A stretch of DNA of 64,000 bases from Tethya wilhelma (Eukaryota; Porifera; Demospongiae; Tethyida; Tethyidae): NCBI GenBank assembly GCA_964030475.1, contig CAXIPT010000002.1:9245391-9309390 (forward strand). Direction: 5' to 3'. The notes under the pieces are model-generated. The model was given only the letters and a program-made list of their open reading frames with translations. It made no database searches and had not been told where the DNA came from. This document shows, piece after piece, positions 1 to 13,100 of the stretch; within the stretch, counting starts at the first letter, position 1; the number at the start of each line of letters is the position of its first letter. A program made the translations under genes and the position numbers.

Positions 1-115
1 ATAAAAATGAAGTAGTCATGTGCCGAAACTGAGACCCTACCTTGTTCCAATACTTTTTACCGCACTGCCCATTCCTACACTACTTATTTTTTCAAAATTT
101 TTACTACTTGTCTTA
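1..115. repeat. half of a fold-back (palindromic) element
   Basis: The stretch matches the right arms of the elements ending near 38283 and 62580, sharing the words GTAGTCATGTGCCGAAA and GCACTGCCCATTCCTACAC. Only one arm is inside the window, so the rest may lie to the left. A non-autonomous DNA transposon is the likely identity. Confidence 0.6.
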
Positions 116-159
116 ATCATGCATGCATGTATGCATTATACACCACTAATTTCAGTATG

Positions 160-267
160 GCATTGATCACATGATACCAGCATAACCCCATTACATCATA
201 CCATAGTGATTCACATGAAACTCCTGAATGTTAAAACTGAGTGAAACAACAAGTTGACTAACTGAAA
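160..267 (+). promoter_or_regulatory. upstream module of TRAF-like gene 1, shared with gene 6
   Basis: About 100 bases before the ATG are homologous to the bases before TRAF-like gene 6 (about 15150-15258). Both contain a TTGATCACA-like word, a GATACCAGC word, GATTCACATGAAA and an AAGTTGACT word just before the start. The start region was therefore duplicated together with the gene. Promoter function is inferred from position and conservation. Confidence 0.4.
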
Positions 268-1194
268 ATGGCTGAAGACTTTGGAGGATATGACTACAGA
301 TTTGTTGACCAAATCTTGGAGAGATACACCTGTGGTACAATCTGTACAAAAGTCTTAAAGAATCCTCACCTAACTAGATGCTGTGGTCAGCACTTTTGTG
401 AGTCTTGTCTCAACAACCGGTTGGCTAGACAACTTAGGAAGGGTTGTCCTCACTGCCTAACTGAGGGGAGGGAATTTCAACATTTTTTAGACAAGAAACT
501 CAAACGTGAGATTGATTGTCTGAGGATTCACTGCACCAATAAGGAGGAAGGATGTCAGTGGATAGGGGAGTTAGAGTTTCTGAAAGATCATCTTGAGTCA
601 GCTAACGGATGTGGCTTTGTTGAAGTGGAGTGTCCAAATAGATGTGTGATTTTGCTGACTGCCGATTATGGCCCGGGCAGGATGGTTGTGTTTAGAAGAA
701 AACGACATAGTCTTGCTGATCATCTCCAGCATGAATGCTACCTCCGCCCTTACCAATGTGAACATTGTGGACAAAGAGACACATACGAAGCCATAGTTGA
801 TAGTCACTACAGCAAATGTCCACACTTTCCTCTTCAATGTCCGAATGGGTGTACTCAAGATTATATGAAAAGAATGTGCTTAGAGCATCATCGTAGCCAG
901 TGTCCACTTGAGCCAGTTGAGTGTCCGTTTGAAGAAGCAGGATGTAAAGAAGAGCTTGTACGATGTGATCTGGAGCAGCACATGTCAGCCACCCAACAAC
1001 AACATCTACTGATGGTCATGGGAGCTTACAAAGAGATAAAGAGAGAAAATGAAGAAAGAAAGAAAGAAAATGATGATATGAAGAGAGAACTGCATCAGGT
1101 GAAGCAAGAACTGCTTCATACTAAAGCTAAACTAAGTAATATCGCAGGTAACCAAGAAGCGGACTTACCACTGCCATATCTAGATTCCTTCTGA
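268..1194 (+). CDS. RING / TRAF-type zinc-finger protein 1 (308 aa, intronless)
   Basis: Single-exon gene. A RING-like finger spans residues 22-63 (Cys22, Cys26, Cys38/39, His42, Cys44, Cys47, Cys60, Cys63). It is followed by a basic linker, a first TRAF-type finger ending in ECPNRC, one CEHCG-to-CPNGC module, a last CPFEEAGC finger and a Lys/Glu coiled coil from about 250 onward. No MATH/TRAF-C domain follows, so it lacks the receptor-binding end of true TRAFs. A ubiquitin-ligase or adaptor role is inferred from the RING. Two oddities: the first RING Cys pair is spaced C-x3-C, and the Trp found after CLNN or CLxY in all other copies is Arg51 here (CLNNR), which may weaken E2 binding. It sits apart from the six-gene array but is closest to gene 6 in coding start and upstream sequence. 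Confidence 0.85.
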   Translation: MAEDFGGYDYRFVDQILERYTCGTICTKVLKNPHLTRCCGQHFCESCLNNRLARQLRKGCPHCLTEGREFQHFLDKKLKREIDCLRIHCTNKEEGCQWIGELEFLKDHLESANGCGFVEVECPNRCVILLTADYGPGRMVVFRRKRHSLADHLQHECYLRPYQCEHCGQRDTYEAIVDSHYSKCPHFPLQCPNGCTQDYMKRMCLEHHRSQCPLEPVECPFEEAGCKEELVRCDLEQHMSATQQQHLLMVMGAYKEIKRENEERKKENDDMKRELHQVKQELLHTKAKLSNIAGNQEADLPLPYLDSF

Positions 1195-1847
1195 GCATTG
1201 AATAAGGGTGCCAGCATGCACTCAGCTGTTGTTGTCACTAAATCTTCAAGATGACGTCATCTCTATGTTATTGGCTTACCCTAATTTAACTTTTTGAAAT
1301 ACTGTTATAATAATATTATAATACATAAAGATAACAGAATAGTGGGTATATTATTATTGTGATTTTCTGTAGGAAATAGACACCCACTAATAGTTATCTT
1401 TATGTATTGTTTGGGTCCTTGATTTGTATTATATAGTTTTTATATTCTGTATACTGAGCTATCAGTTTATTGTGATCAGTTTGCCTATGACATTGTGTGT
1501 TTGTGATAACTATTAAAAAGGCCACAATGCAGTACCGGTATCATAGGTACAGTGATTAGGAACAAGAAGATAATTATAATTTTATTATAATAATAGTGTG
1601 TGAGTGTAATATTATTATTAATTTTAATATCAAATTTGTCCTCATTTCCAGATAATTATGCCAATACTCGATCAACAGTGTGCATGTGGCAACTTTTGGC
1701 ATGCATGCCAATACACCCACCTCCAGTAATAGCAATTATTGGTTGGACCATAGATTAGCCCTATACATTATCTATGGTATTCAACAGAAACAAAAGAACT
1801 TAATTGACAGCAAGTATATTTTCAACTTAGCAGCTACACTAACTCAC
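1195..1847. other. non-coding stretch with a small hairpin (1320-1408)
   Basis: Two 27-base inverted arms (around 1320-1348 and 1381-1408; TACATAAAGATAAC and its complement) flank a short loop, like a tiny MITE. No further transporter exon could be recognised on the minus strand here, although the transporter should continue in this direction. Confidence 0.4.
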
Positions 1848-4800
1848 TCCTCCTATTCCACTCAGCTGCTGAGAGAGATGCAAGACTATGCTCACTACAA
1901 GAGCTTGTCTCAGAGAACCTCTTGTGATGAACTGAAGCAGGTTTAGCTTCTCTTTCGGCTTCTGCAACTCTTCCAGTTCATCCTACCACAACAGATCACG
2001 TGACTATCATGTGGCTATCATGTGATGAGAGAAATTATACCTTTAAGTCTTGAAGCTCTTTGCTAATGTCTGTACCACTTCCTCGCAGCTTTGCCAATGC
2101 TAAAAATAGACATTACATCACCACCATGTCATATCTATAAATAGAACAAGACCTTTCGTGGCAGCATTCCCCTTTTTCCGCTTGATATAAAGGAACTTTG
2201 GACTCTGTGGGCACCATGGCAACACGGCCAGTTGGAACAGAGCAAAGAGAAGAGGGAAGCCAAGAAGAATCCTCCAACCATAGAACTCACCGTCTGGACG
2301 ACCAAGTACCTGTAAGTGCCATGTGTGGGTAAGTATATACGTTATTAATGATGTAATCATTACATCATATTTTCCGCAACATCATACCAACTTTTTTAAT
2401 TCACTAAATCATTCTACTCTGTATGACATCATTATTACATCACACCCAATGCATGCAACTTACTGAATGAATACCCAGTATCTGTGACAGCAGTATTGTG
2501 GTGGTGATGGCCATTTGATGGCAGATCCCCACAGACCCTCGCAAATGGACGGGGGCTATCTCGGAGATGTACAGCGGCACGAGCACAGTGTTAATACCTG
2601 GAGAGATTGTACACGTCACAAAGGTAGTGTGTCGTCACGGTGATTGAAAAATGGTAGCAGTTTGGTAATAATAATTATTGACATGATGAAACAAAAGCTT
2701 AATGTGAAAGTATGAGAAATGGTTTTGAATACTTCTAAGTAGCTTTCATTTATGTATATTAATTATGGCAAAATTTAATGTGGAAAGCAAAAACAGAGAA
2801 ACTGACAACTGCAATATCATCTCTGTGTTGCCCACTGATTACGTAGATCAAAGTGCCGACAGTGCGTATATCAGTGATATTTCCCTGTGGTTTCTGATAT
2901 TTCCCTGTACGTGGTTTGAACCCAGAGGAGGTCCGACATCTACAAACCATTGCAAGCTAATTGCATTATAAATGAAATCACGTGATGTCGTTCCCTGGTC
3001 ACGTAGCTCACTTTTTCTATGCTTTCATGCCTTGTAAAAGCTAGGAAACCTTCTCTCTCCTGTTACTTAGTCAGAATATAGCTGCTCGCCTTTCTGCAAA
3101 AATTTAATGCCTAGAAAATTTCTAGCTATACAGTGTATATCAGGAATAACTAGTTTGACAGTATAGCTTCAGGTTTTAAATGGTTTAAAAGCTGGCTTTT
3201 AAAGCCTTTGATAGTTAACTGCAAATAACAAAGTTTTGCAACTTATTCTCATAAGTACTCTCCAGCTAGTATACATACCTGCATTCACCCCGACTACAAA
3301 TCTTCCTGCTATGAACATGAACGGGTGGATGGCCAGCGACTCCAGACACACGCCAATCACTATGACAACATTGTTGAGCAACATGGAGTACTTCCTGTCA
3401 TGTGTGATAGAATAATGGTATAATTATTATAACTTTTGCAGAGATTAATTTTATCATAAAATTTTATAAATTATGTATATCACAGTATGTTCTAAATGCT
3501 CATATCTCAGTCTAGGAAGGTCGTATAAAGCTGGGATTTGCACCATCGCAATCAGCTAAAGAAGATCTTTCAAATTATATCTATTTTGATATAGATTTGA
3601 TTTTGACCCCAAATCAGAAAAAAAGCGTGGACTATAGTCAGGAGATTTCATCAAAAATGGCCATTTTCGCTTTCCACACAAAACCTAACAAAATAGATAT
3701 CATTTGAAAGGCATTTTCATGCTGATTACAATGGTGTAAGTCCCAGCTTCATACGACCTTCCTGGGCTGAGATATTGGCCATACCTTCCAAGTATATCTG
3801 CCACAATACCAGCAGGCAATGCACCCAACATCCCTCCAATAGCAAATATCGCTACAGCAACATTCATTTCGTTCTCAGAGAAAGTGCTACCAGTACCATT
3901 GCTACCATTAAATGAAGATTGAATAGCCTGTGTGTGTGCAGTGTGTGTGTGTGTGTGTGTGTCACAGTGTGTGTGTGTGTGTGTGTGTGTGCATGTATAC
4001 TATCCCTAGACCCCACAGTGACTTCTTTTGCTGGCCAAAAATGTGTGTGTGGCTATTAATGCGTGAGCCCTGTCTACTTTTGTTATTATACTACTTAATT
4101 GTTATTATTGTTATTGTTTTTTTTATTATAGTCACATGCTCAGTGCCATGCCTACCTCCTTGGGGTTATTAATGACACCTGTGTTGTACCCAAACTGTGT
4201 GCTCGAGCCGATGACAGCTGCCGAGACAGAGAGAATGAGATAGAACGTCAGTCCACTAAACTTGTGTCTAGTCTCAACCATGTCCTGAAAAATTATACGG
4301 CATCGTATAAAATTAATAAGAAAGATAGTATACACATGCATATAAGACAAGGAATCATTTCTCTATTAGAATTTCAAAATAGCTAGTTTCAAAACAACTG
4401 TAGTAGGTTCAATGTACGTAGCAATAGAGGTATAAACTCAATTTCTCCTAGCTATACATAGCTTGGAACAACCTACCCAGCGAAATCGTGAACTCTACCT
4501 CATTACAGCTATTCAGGAGCAAATTAATCGCATACTTTCTAGCTCAATAATCTAATTACTTCTTTCTATGTATGTATAGCTGACTACATTTTTAATCTGC
4601 ACTTGTCTGTACTGTTTTTATGTAGGGGAGCACCAACTATGGGTTACTTTAACCTTCTGCGCACCCTTTCCACTAGTCTGGGCACCAGACCCTTCCTATT
4701 CAAACCTAGCAAGAAAGGGTCTGGTGTCCAGACTACCTTTCCGCTGGATAAAATTAAAATTGCAAATATATACCTGTTTTTCCTCATTTGGCAGTCGTTT

Positions 4801-4887
4801 TTGAAGTGATGGTTCTTCGTAGGAGGGAGGGTTCTGTAGGCTCACATCAGCCACCTCGGCCTCCAATAGCGCTCTCTTTTCAGCCAT
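1848..4887 (-). CDS. SLC2A/GLUT-type facilitative sugar transporter, 3' part not found
   Basis: Eight exons join in phase: 4774-4887 (ATG), 4156-4284, 3785-3927, 3279-3394, 2464-2597, 2153-2309, 2041-2099, 1848-1982. The product is a major-facilitator sugar transporter of the plasma membrane. Visible signatures are an N-terminal cytosolic segment, a first membrane helix with FGYNTGVINNPKE, DILGRKYSM between helices 2 and 3, the PLYISEIAPVHLRGS motif, a PQSPKFLYI motif after helix 6 (usually PESPR), LAKLRGSGTD in the large loop, and QQLSGI at the start of helix 7. About 300 residues are present, against roughly 500 in the family. Helices 8-12 are missing from 1-1847, so either more exons lie beyond the window or the gene is cut short. 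The last exon ends at a good donor (gtgagt), which favours continuation. The start codon lies 281 bases from the integrin stop on the same strand. Confidence 0.85.
3508..3770. repeat. hairpin MITE family A, copy 1
   Basis: The ends are inverted repeats built on CAGTCTAGGAAGGTCGTAT with a near-palindromic interior (AGATATCATTTGAAAG and its complement). It lies in transporter intron 3. Two other copies lie in introns of DHX8 (33381) and the kinase (51534). Confidence 0.7.
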
Positions 4888-5167
4888 AGTTTCCTCCCTG
4901 CAAATTCTAAAGTCTCAACTTCCAAGTCATGTCAGCACAGGTCATATGACTGGGAGCTAATTATAGTGACGACCTTTACCCTTTGAAGTTATGGTGATGC
5001 AGTTATGCAGTAAAAATAATTATCACAACACAATTTCCACAATTTCTGTTTATTATTGGAAATCATTGACTAAAAATTACCTGACACACAAAAGCTGTGC
5101 CTGTCATTAGCTACCATTATCAGTTACCCTCCCTCCCTCACAAACTGAAACTGAAACTAAATATTTC

Positions 5168-5283
5168 TCAGAGTTCAGTCTCTTCACCACCACTAGCACC
5201 ATCATCCACACCCTTGCTGGGGTCAAAGTTGAATGTCTCGTCATCTTTCCCAACTCCAGCCGAAGGAGATGCTTGCAATTCCT

Positions 5284-5325
<42 letters not shown>

Positions 5326-7112
5326 GACACACAAAGAGAAAGACTGCAATAAATCTTGATGCATGATAAAACCTATTATAGCATGGTTATACTACAAACA
5401 TAGTAAGCCTGACTTTAGAAATGCCATGGAAACAAACATCATTTTTCATTCTATGGGGTTAAATTAGCTACCAGACTCACTTAATTGCTTGAGGGCAATT
5501 TAGACCAATAAATTAAAACAACAACTTGATATAATCTCGATAATAATAATAATTATTATTTATAACCAAACTTAATTTCTTTTACCAACTGCATCTTTTC
5601 TCTCTCTTCTTCAGCTTCTGCCTCAGCCTCCATTTCCTTCTCTCTCTCTTTGGCTGTCAGTTCATCGCCACCACCACCACCTGAGGTGAGACCAGCGATC
5701 GGAGGAATGGTACGACGATGGTAGACATAGCCACTGTCGGTCTGCTCATGGCCGTTGGACCTCTCCCAGGTGGCTTCCTCTTGTTTCACCTTGTACCACC
5801 GACGGAAGATACCGCACTGTGAGGGTGTGAGGGTGAGGGTGTGAGGGTGAAGGATGTGAGGGTGTGAGGTGTGTGAGTATATATGTGGGTGTGTGAGTAT
5901 GTGAATGTGTAAGTATGTGAGTGTGTGACTATAAAAGAGTCTTGATCGAGGACTAGGTCCAAATAAATTATTTCTGCCTATTTTTCTTTTCTCTCGTTCC
6001 TGAAAGAACACATATTTTGCTTTCCCAAACTCTACCTATTTTGCTTCAATTATGCTAATGCAATTTTATGAACAATGAGTTTCTTGATGAAAAGGAAATT
6101 GATTAAATGACAATAGTAGGCCAAATAGACAAAACTATACCCACGGCATTGATTGCCCTTCTACTGTATAGTACAAATTAAGGACATAACAACCATTAGT
6201 TTTGCACTCTTGCTGGTAAAAGTAAAACACAACAACTATACAAAACCCAAACAAAAAAGGAACAGCTAGTCTAGCTACCATAGTGTGTACTGAAGCATTT
6301 ATAGACAGTTCAATATTGTCTTCCAACCTACTAGTAGTCAAATTGCTCAAATAAACACACTACCACTCAGTACAAATGCTAGAATAATGATCTTTTATCT
6401 GTATGCAAGAGATTATGCCTATATATTTTTCCAGAAAAATGCTCATTGCTTTCAGCTACCTATTTTGATCAAAAAAATGCCAGCAAAATTATTTATCTCG
6501 GCCTATCGAGGACTTACAAATCCTAGCACGGTGATGATGACAACTAGTGCAAATATTCCTATCACCACGGAAACCACGACGATCCAGTACGGTATGCAAT
6601 CACGAGCAACTTCAGTGACGGCTGGCAACAGCTCAAAGGAGGCCTGGAAAAAACCAAGAGGATAGGCAAGAAATCATAGTAAAGTATAATAGTTTGAAAA
6701 TTTGTCTTTTGGGTTGATTGAGTCAAATTATACCTTACTGCTATTCTGACTGTCTTCTCCTAGTCTTGGCAACTCATTATCGTTGCTAAGGAAACTGAAC
6801 ACACCCACTTCCTTCATAAACACCACACTGGGACTCTGCATAAAACGATTACATCATTATGATGCAATTACAAGGCTTAATAAATCAAGGGGGTGTCCCT
6901 ACTATAATCAACATTACTAGTTACACGTACAAAGAGTCTGGAGAGCAGTGTGACTTGAGTGGGAGGGGCAGGCAGTGGGGAGAGGTCTCGGACGGTGCAA
7001 ATGATCACCCCACACTTGTACTGGCCAGAGAGTTCACAACGAGGCTCAGCTTGTGGGCGTGGTCCAGTCCAAGAAGGAATGAATGACGTGGGAATTTGGA
7101 TATCAGACTGAA

Positions 7113-7162
<50 letters not shown>

Positions 7163-10100
7163 ATAACTCAAAAGTTGACTTACAGCTAGAACTCAAACAA
7201 GAACAGATGCAGTTTTACCTCATAATTATTTCAAAGATGCATAGCAATAATAATTCAATATTAACTTACCAAGCCTCCAGGTATGGCATTATAATGACTA
7301 CAGTTGACATTTCCAAGTGCTATAATCTCTGTTGGGATTAACAGGGGTTTACTCGTCCCATCCACAACGACTTCCACTGGGAAATGAACATAGAGTGTGC
7401 TCTGAGGGATGATAGAGCCATTAGACTCATGGCGGGAGTTTAGAGCTATGATCCTAAAGTTGACAAGTGGGCCAGTTTCATTCAGATGCAAAGTGGATGA
7501 ATTTCGAAAGAATGTTATTCTGTCAGCTTTGTAGCTACCATCAGCAAAACTGTAATGGAGAAAAATTGAATTATTTAACAATGTAAGGTACACTATATGG
7601 TCGACAATGCTTGCAAAGTTACTACTGTCCTTAAAACTTTATAAGATCATCACTAGTTTTAGCCTACTCTATCTATATACCAGGCAATCTCAGAAATCAT
7701 AATGGCCATTTTTATAAACATACAGGGAACTCAGTCCATAAGCACCAACAGCATCCAACTGCACACTCCTGACTTGCACAGCTCTGTTTCCATCACTGCT
7801 ACCAGACACTGAAAAATTGAAGGATATTTCTCTACTCTCTAGAGACAGAGCTGACGTGTTGAAAAGGAAAAAGATGGTCATTTCGAGCTTCTTTCCAGCT
7901 CGAATTGGATTGCGAAGTCTACACTCAATAGCAGAGTCACCAGCTCGATCAGCCACTCTGGTGATACACTCTGTGACAGCACTGGCAGAAATTGACTCCT
8001 GCATTTGCATGTGTGTACGTGTGTGTGTGTGTGTGTGTGTGTGCATGTAAATGTGTGTGATCGTGCATGAGAGAGTGAGAGAGTAGCAGTCTTTGAAAAT
8101 ACTACTCTTGAATATTTTGAACACAGTATTATATATTTCGATCAGCTATATACATGGATGTAATGTATATTGCTTACAGCTCTACTGTAGAGGACCCCCT
8201 GAGGAAACTGCACCACCATGGTAGGGTTGAGACCATCATCAATCGCTGTGTTGGAGACATTGATCTTGTAGCCAAACTCATTCGCAGATGCCAGGATCAA
8301 CACAGGCACATTGTGAGGAGAAGGACTGCAGTAAAGTATTGACATTGTGTGTATGACTGTATGATTGTATAATTTGTACACTGCAATAAATATTGTATGT
8401 GAAATCTGTACATAGCATAATGTTTTGATAAATTTACTTGTTTTCGACATCTAGCAGATAGAGTGGTTCACATTCAGTTTCACTGCTTCCACCAGTACAG
8501 TTCACATTGAATAGCACCTAAAAATAATAGAAACATTTCAATGAAAACTACAGTCATATTAGCCTATATACAAACAAGCAGGCAATGTTTACCTCATCTT
8601 CCAGTGATAGAGGAGCTGGTTCGTCACCACGTATGTATTTCATCAGCACTGGGTGCAGTGCTCCTCCAAGCTGCTCTGAGACTGGGTCAGATTCCAATGC
8701 TAGTGGATTGGGAGAATCAGAGACTGAGAGTAGAACTGGAATGGGAGCTGTCTCAGTGAAATCAGCCTGCAATAAGCAACAAAAAATTAACAATAATAAT
8801 ATGTCATGTGTGCTGTCATTTCCATGAGCTATAATACCTATGCTTCTACAATTCTCTATTTAGCTATATATAGCTTCCAAAATCAAGGCAACTATATATA
8901 ATTATGTCATATAGCTAATGATTGATCACTACTCACTCTCAGTGCAAATGTGTATGTCTGAGGACAGATTTCATTCTCTGGTCCTGGTCCAGAAATAGTG
9001 ATTGTGTCAGAGACTTGATTCTCAGAGACGAGTGGTACTCCACTGCTTTGCTGCTGGTAGAGACCAACACGACCTCTTGAGCTATCCACTGTGAGAGTAT
9101 AAGTCAGAGCTGTTTGTTTGTGCGTGTAGAATGATTGTTGTGAAAGTTGCCTAACCACCTCTACTAGCTAGCTATAGCGCGCTACGCGTACGATCGTACG
9201 ACCCGCGTACATATACGTAATCTACTACGCATGCGCAGTAGTCTGATCTCGGCGATATCTATTTATGGCAACTATTGTACATAAAGTACACTAATACGGT
9301 TGTCGTTGGATGCAGCAACAACAGTGATGGCGTCTAAGCTCTATGGAGGATTGGTATTCAACTTTGTGGACAAAGAGCTTGAAAAGTTTATTTGTTGTAT
9401 TTGTCATTTAGTATCTCAAGATCCACATCTTACTAAATGCTGTGGTCAGCACTTTTGTGAGTCTTGTCTCAACAACTGGTTTGCCAAAAAAAAGACCAAG
9501 AGTTGTCCTCACTGCCGAGCTGAGGGAAAGGAGTTTCAACACTTTCTAGACAAGAAACTCAAGCGTGAGATTGATTCTCTAAGAATATACTGCACCAACA
9601 AGGAGGAAGGATGTGAATGGGCAGGAGAACTAAAGTATTTGAAAGATCATCTTGAGTTAGCTAATGGGTGTGGCTATGTTGAAGTGGAGTGTCCAAATAA
9701 ATGCATAGCGCCTGTATCAATAGAGCACATGAGAGTTTCACTTGAATCTGAAACTAGCAGACGGCATGTCAAACTAGAAGTAATTAAGAGAATGAAACGG
9801 AAAGAACTTAAAAATCACCTCAAAAAAGAATGTTACCTTAGACCTTACAGATGTGAGCACTGTGGACACAAGGACACATACTATCGTATTACTGGTAAGC
9901 ATCCTAATAAGTCTGAGCGAAGCAAGTCCCACCATTATACTGAATGCTCCGAGTTTCTTGTGGAGTGTCCCAATAAATGTGGATCAAACCTCATGAAGAG
10001 AAAGAATGTGAAAGATCATTGTAATCGTTGTCCACAGGAGCCACTTCACTGTCCCAACAAGTGTGGTAGAAAAGATGTCAAGAGAAAGTACATGGAGTAT

Positions 10101-13100
10101 CATCATAGCCAGTGTCCACAGGAGCCAGTTCAATGTCCATTTGAAGAAGCAGGATGTAAAGAAAAGCTTGTACGGTGTGAACTGGAGCAGCACACGTCAG
10201 ACAACCAGCAACAACACCTACTGATGGTCATGGGAGCTTACAAAGAGATGAAGAAAGAAAATGAAGAAATGAAGAGAGAAAAGATGAGAGAATACAAAGA
10301 GATAAAGTACAGATACAAGGAGATGAAGAGAGAAAACAGCCATATCAAGGACACCATTGAACACACTAAAGATGAGCTGTATGAGCTGAAGAGAAGGATG
10401 GACCGGAAGAGAAAACGAGCTGATAATGAGATTGACTAACTTTCATTAATATCACTTTGCACAGAATATTACAATATTCCTCCATTAGAAACACATAAAA
10501 TTGTGACTTATGTGTACTATGTGGCCATGGACAGACAGCGCTATTTTTACATGCATGCAGGAAGAGCTGATAAATTGAATATCATTATTATAGTAGAATG
10601 TTGTAAATTGTTTATTGCATGCTGTAAGTCACCTGGCAAAGCAATTACAACTGAGAATACATAATAATTGTGTAATCTACTACACATGCACAATAATCCT
10701 TTTATCTCGGACATATCCATTTATGACAACTATTGTACACTAACACAAAGGTGTTGTTGCAACAATACTCACAGTGATAAAGTGAACATTGGACTACATA
10801 ATATTATGTGAGTCATTTTCTCAACATTCACTGATATAATTATTATCAATGAGATGGCTGCTAATTTTGGAGGGTATGACTATAGCTTTGTTGACAAGAT
10901 CTTGGACAGATTCACTTGTGAAGCTATTTGTACAAAAGTTCTTAAAAATCCTCATCTGACTGTATGCTGTGGTCAGCACTTTTGTGAGTCTTGTCTCTGC
11001 AACTGGTTCACTAAACATCTCAAGGAGAGTACTACACCTAGATGTCCTCACTGTCAAGCTGAAGGGAAGAAGTTTCAACACTTCTTGAATAAAAGTCTAA
11101 AACGTGAGATCGATTCTCTGAGAATCTATTGCACGAACAAGAAACAAGGGTGCCAGTGGATAGGGGAGCTAGGGTCTTTGAAACATCATCTTGAGTCAGC
11201 CAATGGATGTGATTATGTTCAAGTGGAACGGTGTCCAAATGGATGTATGGATTCAGACCCAATATCACTAAAAAGCAGACAGACTATCAATGTTAAAAAA
11301 ATGCAACGAAAAGCTCTAAAAATTCATCTCAAGAATGAATGCCACCTTCGACCTTACAGATGTGAGCACTGTGGACACAAGGACACATACTATCGTATTA
11401 CTGGTAAGCATCCTTACAAATCTAGCCAACCCTCTATCTATCATTATACAAAATGCCATGAGTATCCTCTGAATTGTCCCAACAAATGTGGATCAAATCT
11501 CATCAAGAGAAAGAACATGAAAGATCATCGTAGTCGCTGTCCAAAGGAGCCAGTTCAATGTCCATTTGAAGATGCAGGATGTAAGGAAAAGCTTGTACGA
11601 GGTGAACTGGAGAAGCACATGTCAGCCACTCAGCAACAACACCTACTGATAGTCATGGGAGCTTACAAAGAGATGAAGAAAGAAAATCGCCGCCTGAAAC
11701 ACAAGCTTGAAGATGCTGAAGATGATCTGGATGATTTGAAGAGAAGGATGGACCAAAAGCAAAAACGAACTGAGGACAATTAATTAATGATAGCTGCATA
11801 ATGTATGTATGTTTAACATACAACAGTATGTTTACATATTTGTCATATATATAAAAATTATAAGTAGTGTACAATTCGGCCTTTTACTGTTCCTTCAGAT
11901 TATACTGCGCATGCGCAGCAATTGATCACACGTGGCCTCGCATCTTGGCCCCTCCCACAACAAGGGTTATGTAATGTAGCACGTGGATGTTTACAACTTA
12001 CCGTGAGATGCAAGACTCTTGAGCAGTATGGACTACAACTTTGTGGACAATGAGCTCAATGAACTTGACTACTTTAACTGTAGTATTTGCCAGCTAGTAT
12101 TTCGAGATCCTCATTTAACTGGATGTTGTGGTCAGCACTTTTGTGAGTCTTGTCTCAACAACTGGTTTAGAAAACATCGCGGTATGAAGAGTTGTCCTCA
12201 CTGCCGAGCTGAGGGAGAAAAGTTTCAGCACTTCTTAGACAAGAAACTCAAACGTGAAGTTATCTCCATGAGAATTCACTGCACCAACGAGGAGGAAGGA
12301 TGTCAGTGGATAGGGGAGCTACAATCGTTGAAAGCCCATCTTGAGTCAGCCAATGGGTGTGGTTATGTTAAAGTAGAGTGTCCAAACAAATGTGTACAAA
12401 CTAAATGTAGAAAGGACATTTCAAATCATCTCCGAAATGAATGCTATCTTCGAGATTATGTGTGTGAGTTCTGTGGCCATAACGACACATATGTGGCTAT
12501 AACTGGTCGATTTATATGCGACACTAGTGACCCTACCGTGGACAGTGGGAAAAAAGGGGGACACTATATCATTTGTCCCGAGTTTCCTCTCGAGTGTCCT
12601 AACGACTGTGGTAGATATGATGTGAAGAGGAAGGACGTGGAGTATCATCGTAGCCAGTGTCCGTTGGAGCCAGTTCAATGTCCGTTTGAAGAAGTAGGTT
12701 GTAAGGAAGAGCTTGTTCGATGTGAACTGAAACAGCACATGTCAGCCACGCAGCAACAACACCTACTGATGGTCATGGGAGCTTACAAAGAGATGAAGAG
12801 GGAGTATGAATTGATGAAGGAAGAAAACAAGAAATTAAAGAAAGAGATCAAGAAAGAAATGTGTGAAATTAGGGAAACTTTTGAAGTGGAACTGGCCAAC
12901 TTAGAAGAAAGCAAGGACAGAAAACGAAAAAGAATTGATTCAGAATCAAATGCATCTGATGATTAGCACAGCTGCTATAGTAATCACCTCAATCATGTAC
13001 CCATTAATATCATATCTTTTTCTGATTAACACAACTCATATTATAATCACCTCAATCATGTACCCATTAATATCATATTAGCACAGCTGCTATAATAATT

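Noticed and set aside
598..907. Minus-strand open frames opposite TRAF-like genes (also at 9984, 12421, 13777, 16009, 17604)
   Set aside because: They recur at the same relative place in each paralogue and are antisense shadows of the conserved zinc-finger codons; no splice or start support.
9300..9326. Extended start of TRAF-like gene 2 at TTG (9300)
   Set aside because: The frame is open there, but the first ATG is 9327 and it aligns with the starts of the paralogues; TTG starts are not expected in animals.
12019..12027. Extended start of TRAF-like gene 4 at TTG (12019)
   Set aside because: Same reason; ATG at 12028 aligns with the family start.
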